A stretch of DNA of 38,709 bases from Paraburkholderia sp. LEh10 (GCF_017814945.1 NZ_JAGIPX010000071.1:1-38709), one strand, 5' to 3'. Counted from the stretch's first letter, positions 7,978-16,736 are shown. The notes: generated from the letters alone by a model not told the origin. Numbers and translations: made by a program.

Positions 7978-8478
7978 ATGAAAGATTTATCGAGGACAGG
8001 GCATGTGGTTATCGAACCGGTTGCCTACGTGAATCTGACAATCGGAAGCCATCTCGTCACCGAACGACTTGGGTACGTGCATCATGGCCTCTATGTAGGG
8101 GCCGGTAAGGTTGTGCATTACGCAGGACTGTCCCGGTCACTGCATCGCGGGCCGGTGCAGGAAGTCACGCTCAAAGCATTCGCACACGGGCACCCGATCT
8201 GGGTCAGGCAAAGCCTGGGTGCCAGGTTCGCTGGTCGGGAAGCAGTCCGGCGAGCCTACTCGCGCCTTGGAGAGGACTGCTACCGACTAATCTCGAACAA
8301 CTGTGAGCACTTCTGTATGTGGTGTTTGTATGGCGAAAATCGCAGTGAGCAGATTGATCTTTTGACGTCATGGGCAATTGACGCATTGGACGCCGGGGTC
8401 AAAGTCATCCGGCAACTCAGCAGTGTCCTGACTTCGAAGGGGACTGCTGGACACGCCAATTTTCCGCTGCAAACCTGA
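7978..8478 (+). CDS. LRAT-domain (NlpC/P60-related) protein
   Basis: This protein of about 166 residues has an LRAT (lecithin:retinol acyltransferase) domain. The catalytic His lies in LGYVHHGLYVGAGKVVHYAG, which also holds the second conserved His, and the catalytic Cys lies in the NCEHF box (LISNNCEHFCMWCLYG). The complete triad suggests an active thiol acyltransferase or hydrolase, though bacterial members have no well-defined substrate. I prefer ATG at 7978, preceded by GGTGA. GTG at 7966 is also possible. No signal peptide is seen; a weakly hydrophobic tail follows residue 125. The gene sits between acxR and acxABC with its own sigma54 promoter and dyad pair, so it probably belongs to the acetone regulon. 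It might act on membrane lipids or on a modified protein, but this is speculation. Confidence 0.75.
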   Translation: MKDLSRTGHVVIEPVAYVNLTIGSHLVTERLGYVHHGLYVGAGKVVHYAGLSRSLHRGPVQEVTLKAFAHGHPIWVRQSLGARFAGREAVRRAYSRLGEDCYRLISNNCEHFCMWCLYGENRSEQIDLLTSWAIDALDAGVKVIRQLSSVLTSKGTAGHANFPLQT

Positions 8479-9120
8479 AGGCTATCTGCTATGCCGTCGT
8501 TCCGACGATCATGAGAACACGCATCGGGGACCGACGAATACTCGCCATTTCGCTTTCATCGCCATGGCGTCATCGTTGCCAAGACGCACGGTAACCCACC
8601 CATTCCCTCGTATATCCTAGGCACCGCCGTGCTTACGGTCATTTTTGAATCGACCGACGACCACATGCTAAAGGCGCAAAAAATGTGGTGACTTGCCGTC
8701 GTACGGCAGTGGCAATCTTTTCGCGCAGCGGTAGGTGATATTGAGGGAAGGTCTTCCACCTGCGCCGGTTGACCCAATCCCGGTCGACGACAACACTGAC
8801 CTTGAACATCTTGTCCGCCATGACGCTTGTTCATGGCTGGTACCGTTTCGCTCGAAGTGCGTCTGACAGCGGTTCCAGCGATTGCTTTGCATCGCAACTC
8901 TCCGACGCCATGACACTGCCCGGTCAGCACTAACAGATAGCCTTTAATTCGGCCATTGACGTCCTCCCCGCCCTCAGCCTTCGGCTGCCGCGCATAGCGC
9001 GGAAAGGACGGGGATTCCTTCTGCAAGACGGCGACGCCCGCCGCGAGAATTTTTACTGCCGCGTTGATGTCGCGATGATGAATCCGGCTTGAAAACGGCC
9101 ACCCAAATTAGAAACTTTGT
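8479..9120. other. Spacer with TnpB debris, no intact gene
   Basis: About 640 bases lie between the LRAT gene and the acxA control region. Short minus-strand frames at 8639-8821 and 8556-9026 lack credible starts and family signals. The stretch 8957-9090 is a TnpB C-terminal relic, listed separately. Nothing is recognised between 8479 and 8950. Confidence 0.5.
8957..9090 (-). pseudogene. TnpB C-terminal relic with hairpin-rich right end
   Basis: Minus-strand translation from about 9089 gives SRIHHRDINAAVKILAAGVA, then VLQKESPSFPRYARQPKAEG and GEDVNG. The D-x-NAA-x-x-IL segment is the last RuvC-like motif of IS200/IS605 TnpB, followed by the usual low-complexity tail. The tail DNA folds on paper. 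A 6-bp outer stem (8965-8970 with 9009-9014) encloses a 5-bp hairpin (8975-8987) and a 6-bp hairpin (8988-9002). This resembles the RNA scaffold that TnpB elements carry at this end. The rest of the gene is absent here. Confidence 0.55.
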
Positions 9121-9146
9121 ACTCCATATCACGTAGATCGAAAAGA

Positions 9147-9163
9147 TGTCCGATTTCTGGGCG
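9147..9163 (+). promoter_or_regulatory. Putative activator dyad, distal site of acxA pair
   Basis: The sequence TGTCCGATTTCTGGGCG matches the site at 7694-7710 at 14 of 17 positions. It lies 29 bp before the next dyad, the same distance as in the LRAT-gene pair. Confidence 0.65.
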
Positions 9164-9175
9164 CATCTGTCTAGG

Positions 9176-9192
9176 TGTCGGGATTCCGGACA
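9176..9192 (+). promoter_or_regulatory. Putative activator dyad, proximal site of acxA pair
   Basis: The sequence TGTCGGGATTCCGGACA keeps the TGTC and GGACA arms. Its centre lies about 110 bp upstream of the -24 element at 9295, a usual distance for a sigma54 enhancer site. Confidence 0.65.
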
Positions 9193-9292
9193 GTGACATC
9201 GGGTACTCGCTGCTGGTGAGTCATCTCGAAAGACGTCGGCAGCTTGTTGATTTCATTGGCTTGCCGTGCAACCGTGTCGACGTCGGACTGCA

Positions 9293-9308
9293 TTGGCATG
9301 TCCCTTGC
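9293..9308 (+). promoter_or_regulatory. Sigma54 (-24/-12) promoter of acxABC
   Basis: The sequence TTGGCATGTCCCTTGC has the GG and GC elements at the required spacing of ten bases and a perfect TTGC -12 box. Transcription should start near 9320, giving a leader of about 45 bases before acxA, which has AGGAGA ahead of its ATG. Confidence 0.8.
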
Positions 9309-9363
9309 CATATATCGGCTGTGGGGATTCCCACCGTGACCAGTGCCATGACAGGAGACAAAT

Positions 9364-11508
9364 ATGCAGGAGCAATCTACCGTACAGGTGATGGGTATCG
9401 ATGCCGGCGGCACAATGACCGACACCTTCTTTGTCCGCTCGGACGGCCGTTTCGTGGTCGGCAAAGCGCAGAGCAACCCCGGCGACGAATCCCTCGCCAT
9501 CTATAACTCGTCGCAGGATGCCCTAGCCCACTGGGGCCGGGGCGTCGACGACGTATACCCGGAACTGGCGACGTGCGTTTATTCCGGCACTGCCATGCTT
9601 AACCGCATCCTGATGCGCAAGGGCCTCAATGTGGGCCTGATCTGCAATCGCGGCTTCGAGCAGATCCACTCGATGGGCCGCGCTCTACAGAGCTATCTAG
9701 GCTACGCCCTCGAGGACCGCATTCACCTCAACACGCACCGTTATGACGAGCCCCTGGTGCCGGTCTCCCGCACGCGCGGCGTCACCGAGCGAACCGACGT
9801 GCAGGGCAAGGTAGTCATCCCGTTGCGTGAGGCAGATGTGCGCCAAGCGACGCACGAACTGGTGGAAGCCGGCTCCCAGGCCATCGTCATCTGTCTGCTG
9901 CAATCACATAAGAACGAGACGAGCGAGATGCGCGCGCGCGACATCGTCAAGGAGGAACTGAAGAAACTGGCTGTGGACATTCCCGTTTTTGCGTCGGTCG
10001 ACTACTACCCGTCGCGCAAGGAAAGCCACCGCATGAACACCACCATCCTCGAGGCCTACGGCGCCGAGCCCTCGCGCCAGACTCTGAAGAAGGTGAGCGA
10101 TCGTTTCAAGAAGCACGGCGCCAAGTTCGATCTGCGCGTGATGGCCACGCACGGCGGAACCATCAGCTGGAAGGCCAAGGAACTGGCACGCACCATCGTC
10201 TCCGGTCCGATTGGGGGCGTCATCGGTTCGAAGCTGCTAGGCGAGGCCCTTGGCGACGAAAACATCGCCTGCTCCGACATTGGCGGCACGAGTTTCGACG
10301 TGGCCCTGATCACGAAAGGCAACTTCGCCATCAAATCGGATCCGGACATGGCGCGCCTGGTCCTCTCCCTGCCGCTGGTGGCGATGGATTCCGTCGGCGC
10401 TGGTGCTGGCAGCTTCGTGCGCCTCGATCCGTATAGCAAGTCGATCAAGCTTGGCCCGGATAGCGCGGGCTATCGCGTGGGCACGTGCTGGCCAGAGAGT
10501 GGGCTCGACACCGTCTCCGTGTCCGACTGCCACGTCGTACTCGGCTACCTGAACCCTCAGAACTTCTTGGGCGGCGCGATCAAGCTCGACGTTGAACGCG
10601 CCCGCCAGCACATCAAGGCACAGGTCGCCGATCCTCTCGGTCTGTCTGTCGAAGATGCCGCCGCCGGTGTCATCGAGCTTCTCGACCTGACCCTGTCCGA
10701 GTATCTGCGCGCCAATATCAGCGCCAAGGGCTACAACCCGGCCGACTTCACCTGCTTCTCCTACGGCGGCGCCGGCCCGGTACACACCTATGGCTATACC
10801 GAGGGCGTTGGCTTCAAGGACGTGGTCGTGCCCGCCTGGGCGGCCGGCTTTTCGGCCTTCGGCTGCGCCTGCGCCGACTTCGAGTACCGCTATGACAAGT
10901 CAGTGGACCTCGGCGTCGCCCAGCTCGCCTCGGCCACCGACAAGGAGGCCGCCTGCAAGAATCTACAGGAAGCCTGGTCCGAACTGGCCGTCAAGGTCAT
11001 CGATGAGTTCGTCCTCAACGGATACAAGGCTGAGGATGTGCTGTTGATACCCGGCTACAAGATGCAGTACATGGGTCAGCTCAACGACCTCGAGATCGTC
11101 TCGCCGGTGACTAGCGCCGCCACTGCCTCCGACTGGGACAAGATCGTCGAAGCCTTCGAGAACACCTACGGCCGTGTTTATGCCAGCTCCGCTCGCTCAC
11201 CGGAACTGGGCTTCTCGATTACCGGCGCGATCCTGCGCGGTACCGTCGTGACCCAGAAGCCGGTGCTGCCAGAAGATCCGGACGCGGGCCCGACGCCGCC
11301 GAAGGACGCCTACCTCGGCACCCGTCCCTTCTACCGCCACAAGAAGTGGGTTGACGCCGAACTTTGGAAGATGGAAGCACTCAAGGCCGGCAACCATATC
11401 GTGGGACCCGCCATCATCGAATCGGATGCCACCACCTTTGTGGTGCCGGACGGTTTCGAGACGACGGTCGACAAGCACCGCCTGTTCCACCTCAAGGAAG
11501 TGAAGTAA
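9364..11508 (+). CDS. acxA: Acetone carboxylase beta subunit
   Basis: This protein of 714 residues belongs to the hydantoinase A/oxoprolinase superfamily, an actin-fold nucleotide-binding group. The N-terminal phosphate-binding signature is MGIDAGGTMTDTFF. Further nucleotide-site motifs are VSGPIGGVIGSKLLG, CSDIGGTSFDVAL and FSYGGAGPVHTYGY. By family knowledge the beta subunit of the alpha2-beta2-gamma2 enzyme uses ATP to phosphorylate acetone and bicarbonate, and the intermediates are condensed to acetoacetate. It is close in length and sequence pattern to the Xanthobacter subunit. AGGAGACAAAT lies ahead of ATG at 9364. It is the first gene of the operon behind the sigma54 promoter at 9293, with acxB 11 bases downstream. 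Hydantoinase or acetophenone carboxylase are less likely because of the acxB and acxC neighbours. Confidence 0.92.
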   Translation: MQEQSTVQVMGIDAGGTMTDTFFVRSDGRFVVGKAQSNPGDESLAIYNSSQDALAHWGRGVDDVYPELATCVYSGTAMLNRILMRKGLNVGLICNRGFEQIHSMGRALQSYLGYALEDRIHLNTHRYDEPLVPVSRTRGVTERTDVQGKVVIPLREADVRQATHELVEAGSQAIVICLLQSHKNETSEMRARDIVKEELKKLAVDIPVFASVDYYPSRKESHRMNTTILEAYGAEPSRQTLKKVSDRFKKHGAKFDLRVMATHGGTISWKAKELARTIVSGPIGGVIGSKLLGEALGDENIACSDIGGTSFDVALITKGNFAIKSDPDMARLVLSLPLVAMDSVGAGAGSFVRLDPYSKSIKLGPDSAGYRVGTCWPESGLDTVSVSDCHVVLGYLNPQNFLGGAIKLDVERARQHIKAQVADPLGLSVEDAAAGVIELLDLTLSEYLRANISAKGYNPADFTCFSYGGAGPVHTYGYTEGVGFKDVVVPAWAAGFSAFGCACADFEYRYDKSVDLGVAQLASATDKEAACKNLQEAWSELAVKVIDEFVLNGYKAEDVLLIPGYKMQYMGQLNDLEIVSPVTSAATASDWDKIVEAFENTYGRVYASSARSPELGFSITGAILRGTVVTQKPVLPEDPDAGPTPPKDAYLGTRPFYRHKKWVDAELWKMEALKAGNHIVGPAIIESDATTFVVPDGFETTVDKHRLFHLKEVK

Positions 11509-11519
11509 GGAGACCCGCC

Positions 11520-13844
11520 ATGAACGTTATGAGCAACAAGGAAATCGGCTGCGCCAACCTGCTGAAGACCGGTGAGACGCTTAAGCAATACCGCGACGGC
11601 ATCATCGAGCGCACCAAGGCCAGCGGGCACTACAACGGTATCGAGAAACTGGAGTTCCGCGACGCTGACCCAATCGGCTACGAGAAGCTGTTCTCCAAGC
11701 TGCGAGGCGGCCTGGTGCACGCACGCGAAACCGCCAAGAAAATCGCCGCGAGCCCCATTGTCGAGCAAGAAGGCGAACTCTGCTTCACGCTGTACAACGC
11801 TGCCGGCGACTGCGTCCTTACCTCGACTGGCATCATCATCCACGTCGGCACAATGGGCGCGGCGATCAAATACATGATCGAGAACAACTGGGAAGCCAAC
11901 CCCGGCATCAACCCTGGCGACATGTTCACGACCAATGACTGCGCTATCGGCAATGTCCACCCCTGCGACATTGCCACCATCGTCCCAATCTTCTGGGAGA
12001 ACCAGCTGATTGGCTGGGTCGGCGGCGTCACCCACGTCATCGACACGGGCTCGGTGACACCGGGCTCCATGTCGACCGGGCAGACACAGCGCTTCGGCGA
12101 CGGCTACATGATCACCTGCCGCAAGACCGGGGTGAACGATGTGCCGCTGCGCGACTGGCTGCACGAGTCACAGCGCTCGGTGCGTACCCCCAAGTACTGG
12201 ATCCTCGACGAAAAGACCCGCATTGCCGGCTGCCACATGATTCGTGAGTTGGTGGAGGAGGTAATCCGCGCCGACGGCATCGACGCTTACCAGAAGTTCG
12301 CCTTCGAGGTCATCGAAGAAGGCCGTCGCGGACTGCAGAACCGTATCAAGGCCATGACTCTGCCGGGCAAGTACCGCAAGGTCTCTTTTGTCGACGTACC
12401 TTACAAGCATGAGGACGTGCAGGTCTCCAACGCCTTCGCCAAGCTCGACTCCATCATGCATTCGCCAGTGGAGATGACCATCAGGCCGGACGGCAAGTGG
12501 CGACTGGACTTCGAGGGCGCGAGCCGTTGGGGCTGGCACACCTTCAATGCTCATCAGGTGGCATTCACTTCAGGCATCTGGGTGATGATGTGCCAGACTT
12601 TGGTGCCCACTCAGCGCATCAACGACGGCGCCTACTTCGCCACCGAATTCCGCTTGCCCAAGGGCACTTGGTGTAATCCGGATGACCGCCGCACCGGCCA
12701 CGCCTACGCCTGGCACTTCCTGGTTTCTGGCTGGGCGGCCCTGTGGCGCGGTCTCTCCCAGTCCTATTTCAGCCGTGGCTATCTGGAAGAGGTCAACGCG
12801 GGTAACGCCAACACTTCCAACTGGCTTCAGGGCGGCGGCATCAATCAGGATGGAGAGATCCACGCGGTTAATAGCTTCGAGGCCAGTTCCTGCGGTACTG
12901 GCGCCTGCGCCGTGAAAGATGGCCTCAACCACGCCGCCGCCATCTGGAACCCGGAAGGCGACATGGGTGACATCGAAATCTGGGAGATGGCCGAGCCGCT
13001 GCTCTACCTGGGCCGCAATGTCAAGGCTAACTCCGGCGGCTACGGCAAATACCGTGGCGGCTGCGGCTTCGAAACGCTCCGCATGGTGTGGAACGCGCAG
13101 GACTGGACCATGTTCTTCATGGGCAACGGCTTCATGAATAGCGACTGGGGCATGATGGGCGGCTACCCGTCCGCAACGGGCTATCGCTTCGAAGCCCACA
13201 AGACGGGTCTGGACGAGCGAATCGCCATCGGCGACTCCCTGCCGATGGGCGGCGATATCGATCCGGGAAACCCGGACTACGAGCGTCACCTCAATGCTTC
13301 CGCTGTGGTCAAGCGCGACAAGCAGTGCATTACCACTGAAGACTGCTACGCCAACCACGACCTCTACCTCAACTATCTGCGTGGTGGCCCTGGCTTCGGC
13401 GATCCGATCGATCGTGATCCAAAGGCCATCGAGGCGGATCTCAACCAGAAGTTCCTGTTGCCGGAATACGCACAGAAGGTGTACGGCGCTGTCTTCACCG
13501 AGGATGCCAAAGGGGTGTTCACGGTGGATGTGGCCAAGACTGCGGACCGTCGCACCAAGATGCGCGCGGAACGTTTGGCAAGGTCCCTGCCGACCCGTGA
13601 ATGGATGAAGGAGGAACGCGAACGCATCCTGAACAAACACGCCGCAACCCAGGTGCAGCACATGTTCGCTACGAGCTTCGCGTTGTCCGAGAAGTTCACC
13701 CGCGACTTCAAGACATTCTGGAGTCTGCCGGACGACTGGCAGTTGCTCGAGGAGGAACTGGGCGTGCCGTCCTACGGCGCCAAGCACCGCATGGACCTGT
13801 CGCTCCTGCCCGACGTCACCACCGTCGTTCAGGTCGAAGAGTAA
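11520..13844 (+). CDS. acxB: Acetone carboxylase alpha subunit
   Basis: This protein of 774 residues belongs to the hydantoinase B superfamily. The frame opens earlier, at 11364, inside acxA, but ATG at 11520 has AAGGAGACC just upstream. Long stretches follow the Xanthobacter alpha subunit as I know it: ARETAKKIAASPIVEQEGEL, GTMGAAIKYMIENNWEANPG, IGNVHPCDI, VGGVTHVIDTGSV and EVNAGNANTSNWLQGGG. The HPCD segment probably supplies His and Asp ligands of the Mn(II) centre where carboxylation occurs (family knowledge, not proven here). The subunit condenses activated acetone with carboxyphosphate-derived CO2 to give acetoacetate in the cytoplasm. The frame is uninterrupted, unlike many genes around the locus. 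acxC follows after 23 bases. Confidence 0.93.
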   Translation: MNVMSNKEIGCANLLKTGETLKQYRDGIIERTKASGHYNGIEKLEFRDADPIGYEKLFSKLRGGLVHARETAKKIAASPIVEQEGELCFTLYNAAGDCVLTSTGIIIHVGTMGAAIKYMIENNWEANPGINPGDMFTTNDCAIGNVHPCDIATIVPIFWENQLIGWVGGVTHVIDTGSVTPGSMSTGQTQRFGDGYMITCRKTGVNDVPLRDWLHESQRSVRTPKYWILDEKTRIAGCHMIRELVEEVIRADGIDAYQKFAFEVIEEGRRGLQNRIKAMTLPGKYRKVSFVDVPYKHEDVQVSNAFAKLDSIMHSPVEMTIRPDGKWRLDFEGASRWGWHTFNAHQVAFTSGIWVMMCQTLVPTQRINDGAYFATEFRLPKGTWCNPDDRRTGHAYAWHFLVSGWAALWRGLSQSYFSRGYLEEVNAGNANTSNWLQGGGINQDGEIHAVNSFEASSCGTGACAVKDGLNHAAAIWNPEGDMGDIEIWEMAEPLLYLGRNVKANSGGYGKYRGGCGFETLRMVWNAQDWTMFFMGNGFMNSDWGMMGGYPSATGYRFEAHKTGLDERIAIGDSLPMGGDIDPGNPDYERHLNASAVVKRDKQCITTEDCYANHDLYLNYLRGGPGFGDPIDRDPKAIEADLNQKFLLPEYAQKVYGAVFTEDAKGVFTVDVAKTADRRTKMRAERLARSLPTREWMKEERERILNKHAATQVQHMFATSFALSEKFTRDFKTFWSLPDDWQLLEEELGVPSYGAKHRMDLSLLPDVTTVVQVEE

Positions 13845-13867
13845 TCACCGAATTCAGGAGTTCAAAC

Positions 13868-14377
13868 ATGTCTACCTACACCAATGAACAGGTGGCGCAC
13901 CTCGTCGAAGGCTCGCTGGACTGGGAAACCACATTCCGCATGCTTTCCATGCCCAAGGACGACAGCCGCTTTGAGCAGTACCTGGCAGCCCTCCAGGCCA
14001 AGGTGAGCTTCCCGGACCGCATCATCCTGCCGCTCGGGCCGCACCTGTACATCGTGCAGTCGGCTACGACCAAGAAATGGCTCACCCAGTGCGACTGCGG
14101 GCACACCTTCTGCGATTACCGCGAGAACTGGAAAATGCACGCCGCCATCTACGTGCGGGACACTGAGGAGGCCATGACTGAAGTCTATCCGAAGCTGATG
14201 GCCCCGGACACCCAATGGCAGGTGTATCGCGAGTACTACTGCCCGCAATGCGGCACGATGCACGACGTCGAGGCACCGACGCCGTGGTATCCGGTGATTC
14301 ACGACTTTGAACCGGACATCGACGCCTTTTACAAGGAGTGGGTCAACCTGCCGGTGCCCGAGCGCGCCGCCGACTAA
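13868..14377 (+). CDS. acxC: Acetone carboxylase gamma subunit
   Basis: This protein of 169 residues starts at ATG 13868, with CAGGAG upstream. It carries zinc-ribbon-like cysteine pairs: CDCGHTFCDY at about residue 76 and YYCPQCGTMHDVEAPTPWYP at about 118. By family knowledge the small gamma subunit is required for the carboxylase complex and binds a structural zinc. The gene order beta, alpha, gamma with short gaps is the standard acx operon. The frame opens upstream in acxB, but only this start has a ribosome site. Confidence 0.92.
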   Translation: MSTYTNEQVAHLVEGSLDWETTFRMLSMPKDDSRFEQYLAALQAKVSFPDRIILPLGPHLYIVQSATTKKWLTQCDCGHTFCDYRENWKMHAAIYVRDTEEAMTEVYPKLMAPDTQWQVYREYYCPQCGTMHDVEAPTPWYPVIHDFEPDIDAFYKEWVNLPVPERAAD

Positions 14378-14451
14378 AGGTCGAAAAGCCGCGTAACGCA
14401 GGGGGCTCGCTCTGGCTGCTCCCCTGGCGCAACGATGCTGGAAGCAGACTT

Positions 14452-14479
14452 GCGAGTTGCACGCTCGCGTGCAACTCGC
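14452..14479 (+). promoter_or_regulatory. Perfect 12-bp hairpin after acxC
   Basis: The arm GCGAGTTGCACG is followed by the loop CTCG and an exact reverse complement. No T-run follows, so it is not a standard intrinsic terminator. It could stabilise the 3' end of the acxABC message or lower expression of the downstream synthetase. Confidence 0.7.
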
Positions 14480-14524
14480 CCATCCGCCCACACTGAAACC
14501 CTCCCGCCTGAAACGAGGGAAAGC

Positions 14525-15416
14525 ATGAACCACAACCTCGCTTACATGCTGATTAACACGGCACGTGCCTACCGTGATCAGGTTGCTATCTTCCACGGCA
14601 CAGATGCCTTCTGCACCTTCTTCGAGTTAGCACTGCGCTCTGCACGTTGCGCTCGCGGGCTGCGCGCGCAGCTCGGACTCAATGCCGGCGACCGGGTCGC
14701 GCTTGTCATGAAGAATAGCCCGCAGTACATAGAACTGCTGTACGGCATCTGGCACGCGGGCCTGTGCGCCGTGCCAATCAATGCAAAGCTGCATCCGTGC
14801 GAGATCGACCACATCGTACATGATTGTCACGCCCAGGTCTGTTTCGTTTCCGGCACGGAGGACGCGCCTGACACCAAAACCATCGCAATCGAGTCCACGG
14901 AATACCGGACGCTCTTCGAGGCGCCAGGGATGCCGGTGGCCGACGTCGACGGTGATGCAATCGCCTGGCTCTTTTACACCAGTGGTACCACCGGCAAGCC
15001 CAAAGGCGCCATGCTCTCGCACCACAATTTGGCTGCGATGTCGCGAGCCTATTCCAGCGCCGTTACCCCAATTTCGCCTGGAGACAGCTTGATCCACGCA
15101 GCGCCAATGTCCCATGGCTCGGGACTCTATATTGTCCCCCATGTTGCCAAAGGTGCGAGCCAAGTAATCCCGCTTTCCGGTGGCTTTGATATCGCTGAGC
15201 TGGAGAGCCTTATCGCTACGCATCGGCGCCCGAGCTTTTTTGCCGCGCCCACCATGCTCAACCGGCTGGTCGAACATGTGCGACAGACTCAGGCCGATCT
15301 GGCCAATCTCAAGGTCATTGTCTGTGGCGGTGCACCACTCTATCTCGAGGACGAGGTTGCAGCACTAGACTGCCTGGGCCCCAAGATCGGCCAGATTTAC
15401 GGCCAGGGTGAGAGTC
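14525..15416 (+). pseudogene. AMP-forming acyl-CoA synthetase, 5' part (split by IS)
   Basis: ATG at 14525 is preceded by GAGGGAAAGC and gives MNHNLAYMLINTARAYRDQV. The P-loop-like adenylate motif LFYTSGTTGKPKGAML lies at about residues 146-161, followed by IVCGGAPL and IGQIYGQGE. The coding sequence stops making sense at 15417, where an IS3-family element begins. The rest of the gene resumes at 16737. Removing the element and one copy of the GTC duplication gives an uninterrupted frame of about 515 residues (join: YGQGESPMTIT). Its place behind acxC suggests it activated acetoacetate or a related acid to its CoA ester, but the substrate is inferred. Any product now would lack the C-terminal lid domain. 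Confidence 0.85.
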
Positions 15417-15455
15417 TGAACCGCCCCGGGAATCCCGGAGGCCGTTTGGCTTGAG

Positions 15456-16357
15456 TCACGCGGCCATGCGTAACCCAGCGAGTTGCTGATAATAGCGGGC
15501 TTCTGCCTCGGCAGGTGGAATGTTGCCGATGGGCTCGAGCAGTCGGCGATGATTGAACCAATCAACCCATTCGAGTGTGGCCATCTCGACGGCCTGCAGG
15601 TTAGGCCAGGAGCGTCGATGGATGACTTCCGCCTTGTACAGGCCGTTGATGGTTTCAGCCAGTGCGTTGTCATAGGAGTCCCCCACGCTGCCCACCGACG
15701 GTTCGATGCCGTGCCCCAGCGGGCCGTGGAGAAACTGGTACTTACATTATTACTGTCGGAATGGTGAATCAACCGATCACCCTCCTGTCCGGGTCGGCGT
15801 GCGTAGAGCGCCTGCTCCAGTGCGTCCAGTACGAAGTCCGTGCGAGCCGAGGCCGAAACGCGCCAGCCAACGATGTAGCGGGCGACCACATCGACGACGA
15901 ACGCGACATAGACGAAACCCTGCCAGGTCGAAACGTAGGTGAAGTCCGAAACCCACAGCGCGTTGGGGCGCTCGGCCTTGAACTGGCGTCGTACGCGATC
16001 CAGCGGGCACGGCGCCGAGCCATCACTGATGGTCGTCCTGATCGCCTTGCCACGCCTTACTCCCTGCAGGCCGAGAATCTTCATCAGCCGTTCGATCGTA
16101 CATCTGGCAACCCGGATGCCCTCACGCTGCAACTGGCGCCATACCTTGCGTGCCCCGTACACGCTGAAGTTCTCTTTCCACACCCGCCGGATCTGCTCGC
16201 ACAGTGCTGCATCGCGTCTGGCCCGTGCCGGCAGACGGCCCGGATCGGTGCGTCGTGCGGTGTGCGTGTAATACGTCGACGGGGCGATCGGCAGCACCCT
16301 GCAGATCGGCTCGACCCCGTAGAGCGGCCGGTGATCGTCAATAAACGTGATCATCAT
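15456..16357 (-). pseudogene. IS3-family transposase OrfB, one frameshift
   Basis: The DDE integrase of the IS starts at 16357, overlapping the orfA stop as ATGA. The first catalytic Asp lies in NALWVSDFTYVSTWQGFVYV and the second in LIHHSDSNN. The frame then shifts near 15716-15726 (GGCCCGCTGGGG on the minus strand). The remainder is in another frame, 15695 to 15456, with the catalytic Glu in DSYDNALAETINGLYKAEVI and the tail of the family. One added base would rejoin them as ARLGHGIEPSVGS. The element is therefore probably unable to move unless the shift is a sequencing error. Confidence 0.8.
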
Positions 16358-16686
16358 TTCGGTCGGCGGTCGAGCTCCGCCTGCGCAAAATATGCGGACG
16401 CCTTGCGCAGAATCTCGTTGACCTGTCGCAGTTCCCTGACCTCCCGCTCCAGTTCCTTGATGCGCTCCTGGTCCGCCGTCGTCGGCCCCGCTCGTAGACC
16501 GCGGTTGCGCTCTTCCTGCCGCACCCAGTTCCTCAGCGTCTCACGCGAGCAGCCCACTTTCGATGCGATCGACTCGATCGCTTCCCATTGCGTGTCGTAT
16601 TCCGACCGGTGCTCAAACACCATCCGTACCGCCCGCTCCCGGACCTCCGGCGAATACTTCGGTGACTTCTTGTTCGTGTTTTCCAT
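16354..16686 (-). CDS. IS3-family transposase OrfA
   Basis: This protein of 110 residues has a helix-turn-helix N-terminal half (SIASKVGCSRETLRNWVRQE) and a leucine-zipper-like coiled coil (ERIKELEREVRELRQVNEIL), followed by RKASAYFAQAELDRRPK. It binds the terminal repeats and pairs with OrfB, made by reinitiation or frameshifting at the overlap. It appears intact. Confidence 0.88.
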   Translation of the reverse strand: MENTNKKSPKYSPEVRERAVRMVFEHRSEYDTQWEAIESIASKVGCSRETLRNWVRQEERNRGLRAGPTTADQERIKELEREVRELRQVNEILRKASAYFAQAELDRRPK

Positions 16687-16736
16687 AGCTCCATTCTCTC
16701 AAGAGTTGGAGCCTCCGGAAAACCCGGGGCGGTTCA

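Larger units (their letters stand above)
15417..16736 (-). mobile_element. IS3-family insertion sequence, 1320 bp
   Basis: The ends are inverted repeats starting TGAACCGCCCCGGG and then sharing CCGGAGGC, 23 of 26 positions matching. They are flanked by a 3-bp direct repeat GTC (15414-15416 and 16737-16739). Two overlapping transposase frames lie on the minus strand, in the usual orfA/orfB layout. The IS51-like subgroup is my best guess from the ends and the OrfB start MITFIDDHRPLYGVEPICRV. Confidence 0.9.

Noticed and set aside
8639..8821. Minus-strand 60-codon frame (MADKMFKVSVVVDRDWVNRR)
   Set aside because: It has no recognised family or supporting ribosome site, and it lies in a debris region.
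12570..13787. Minus-strand open frame of 405 codons inside acxB
   Set aside because: It is a codon-position shadow of a GC-rich gene. The plus-strand acxB matches the acetone carboxylase alpha subunit along its whole length.
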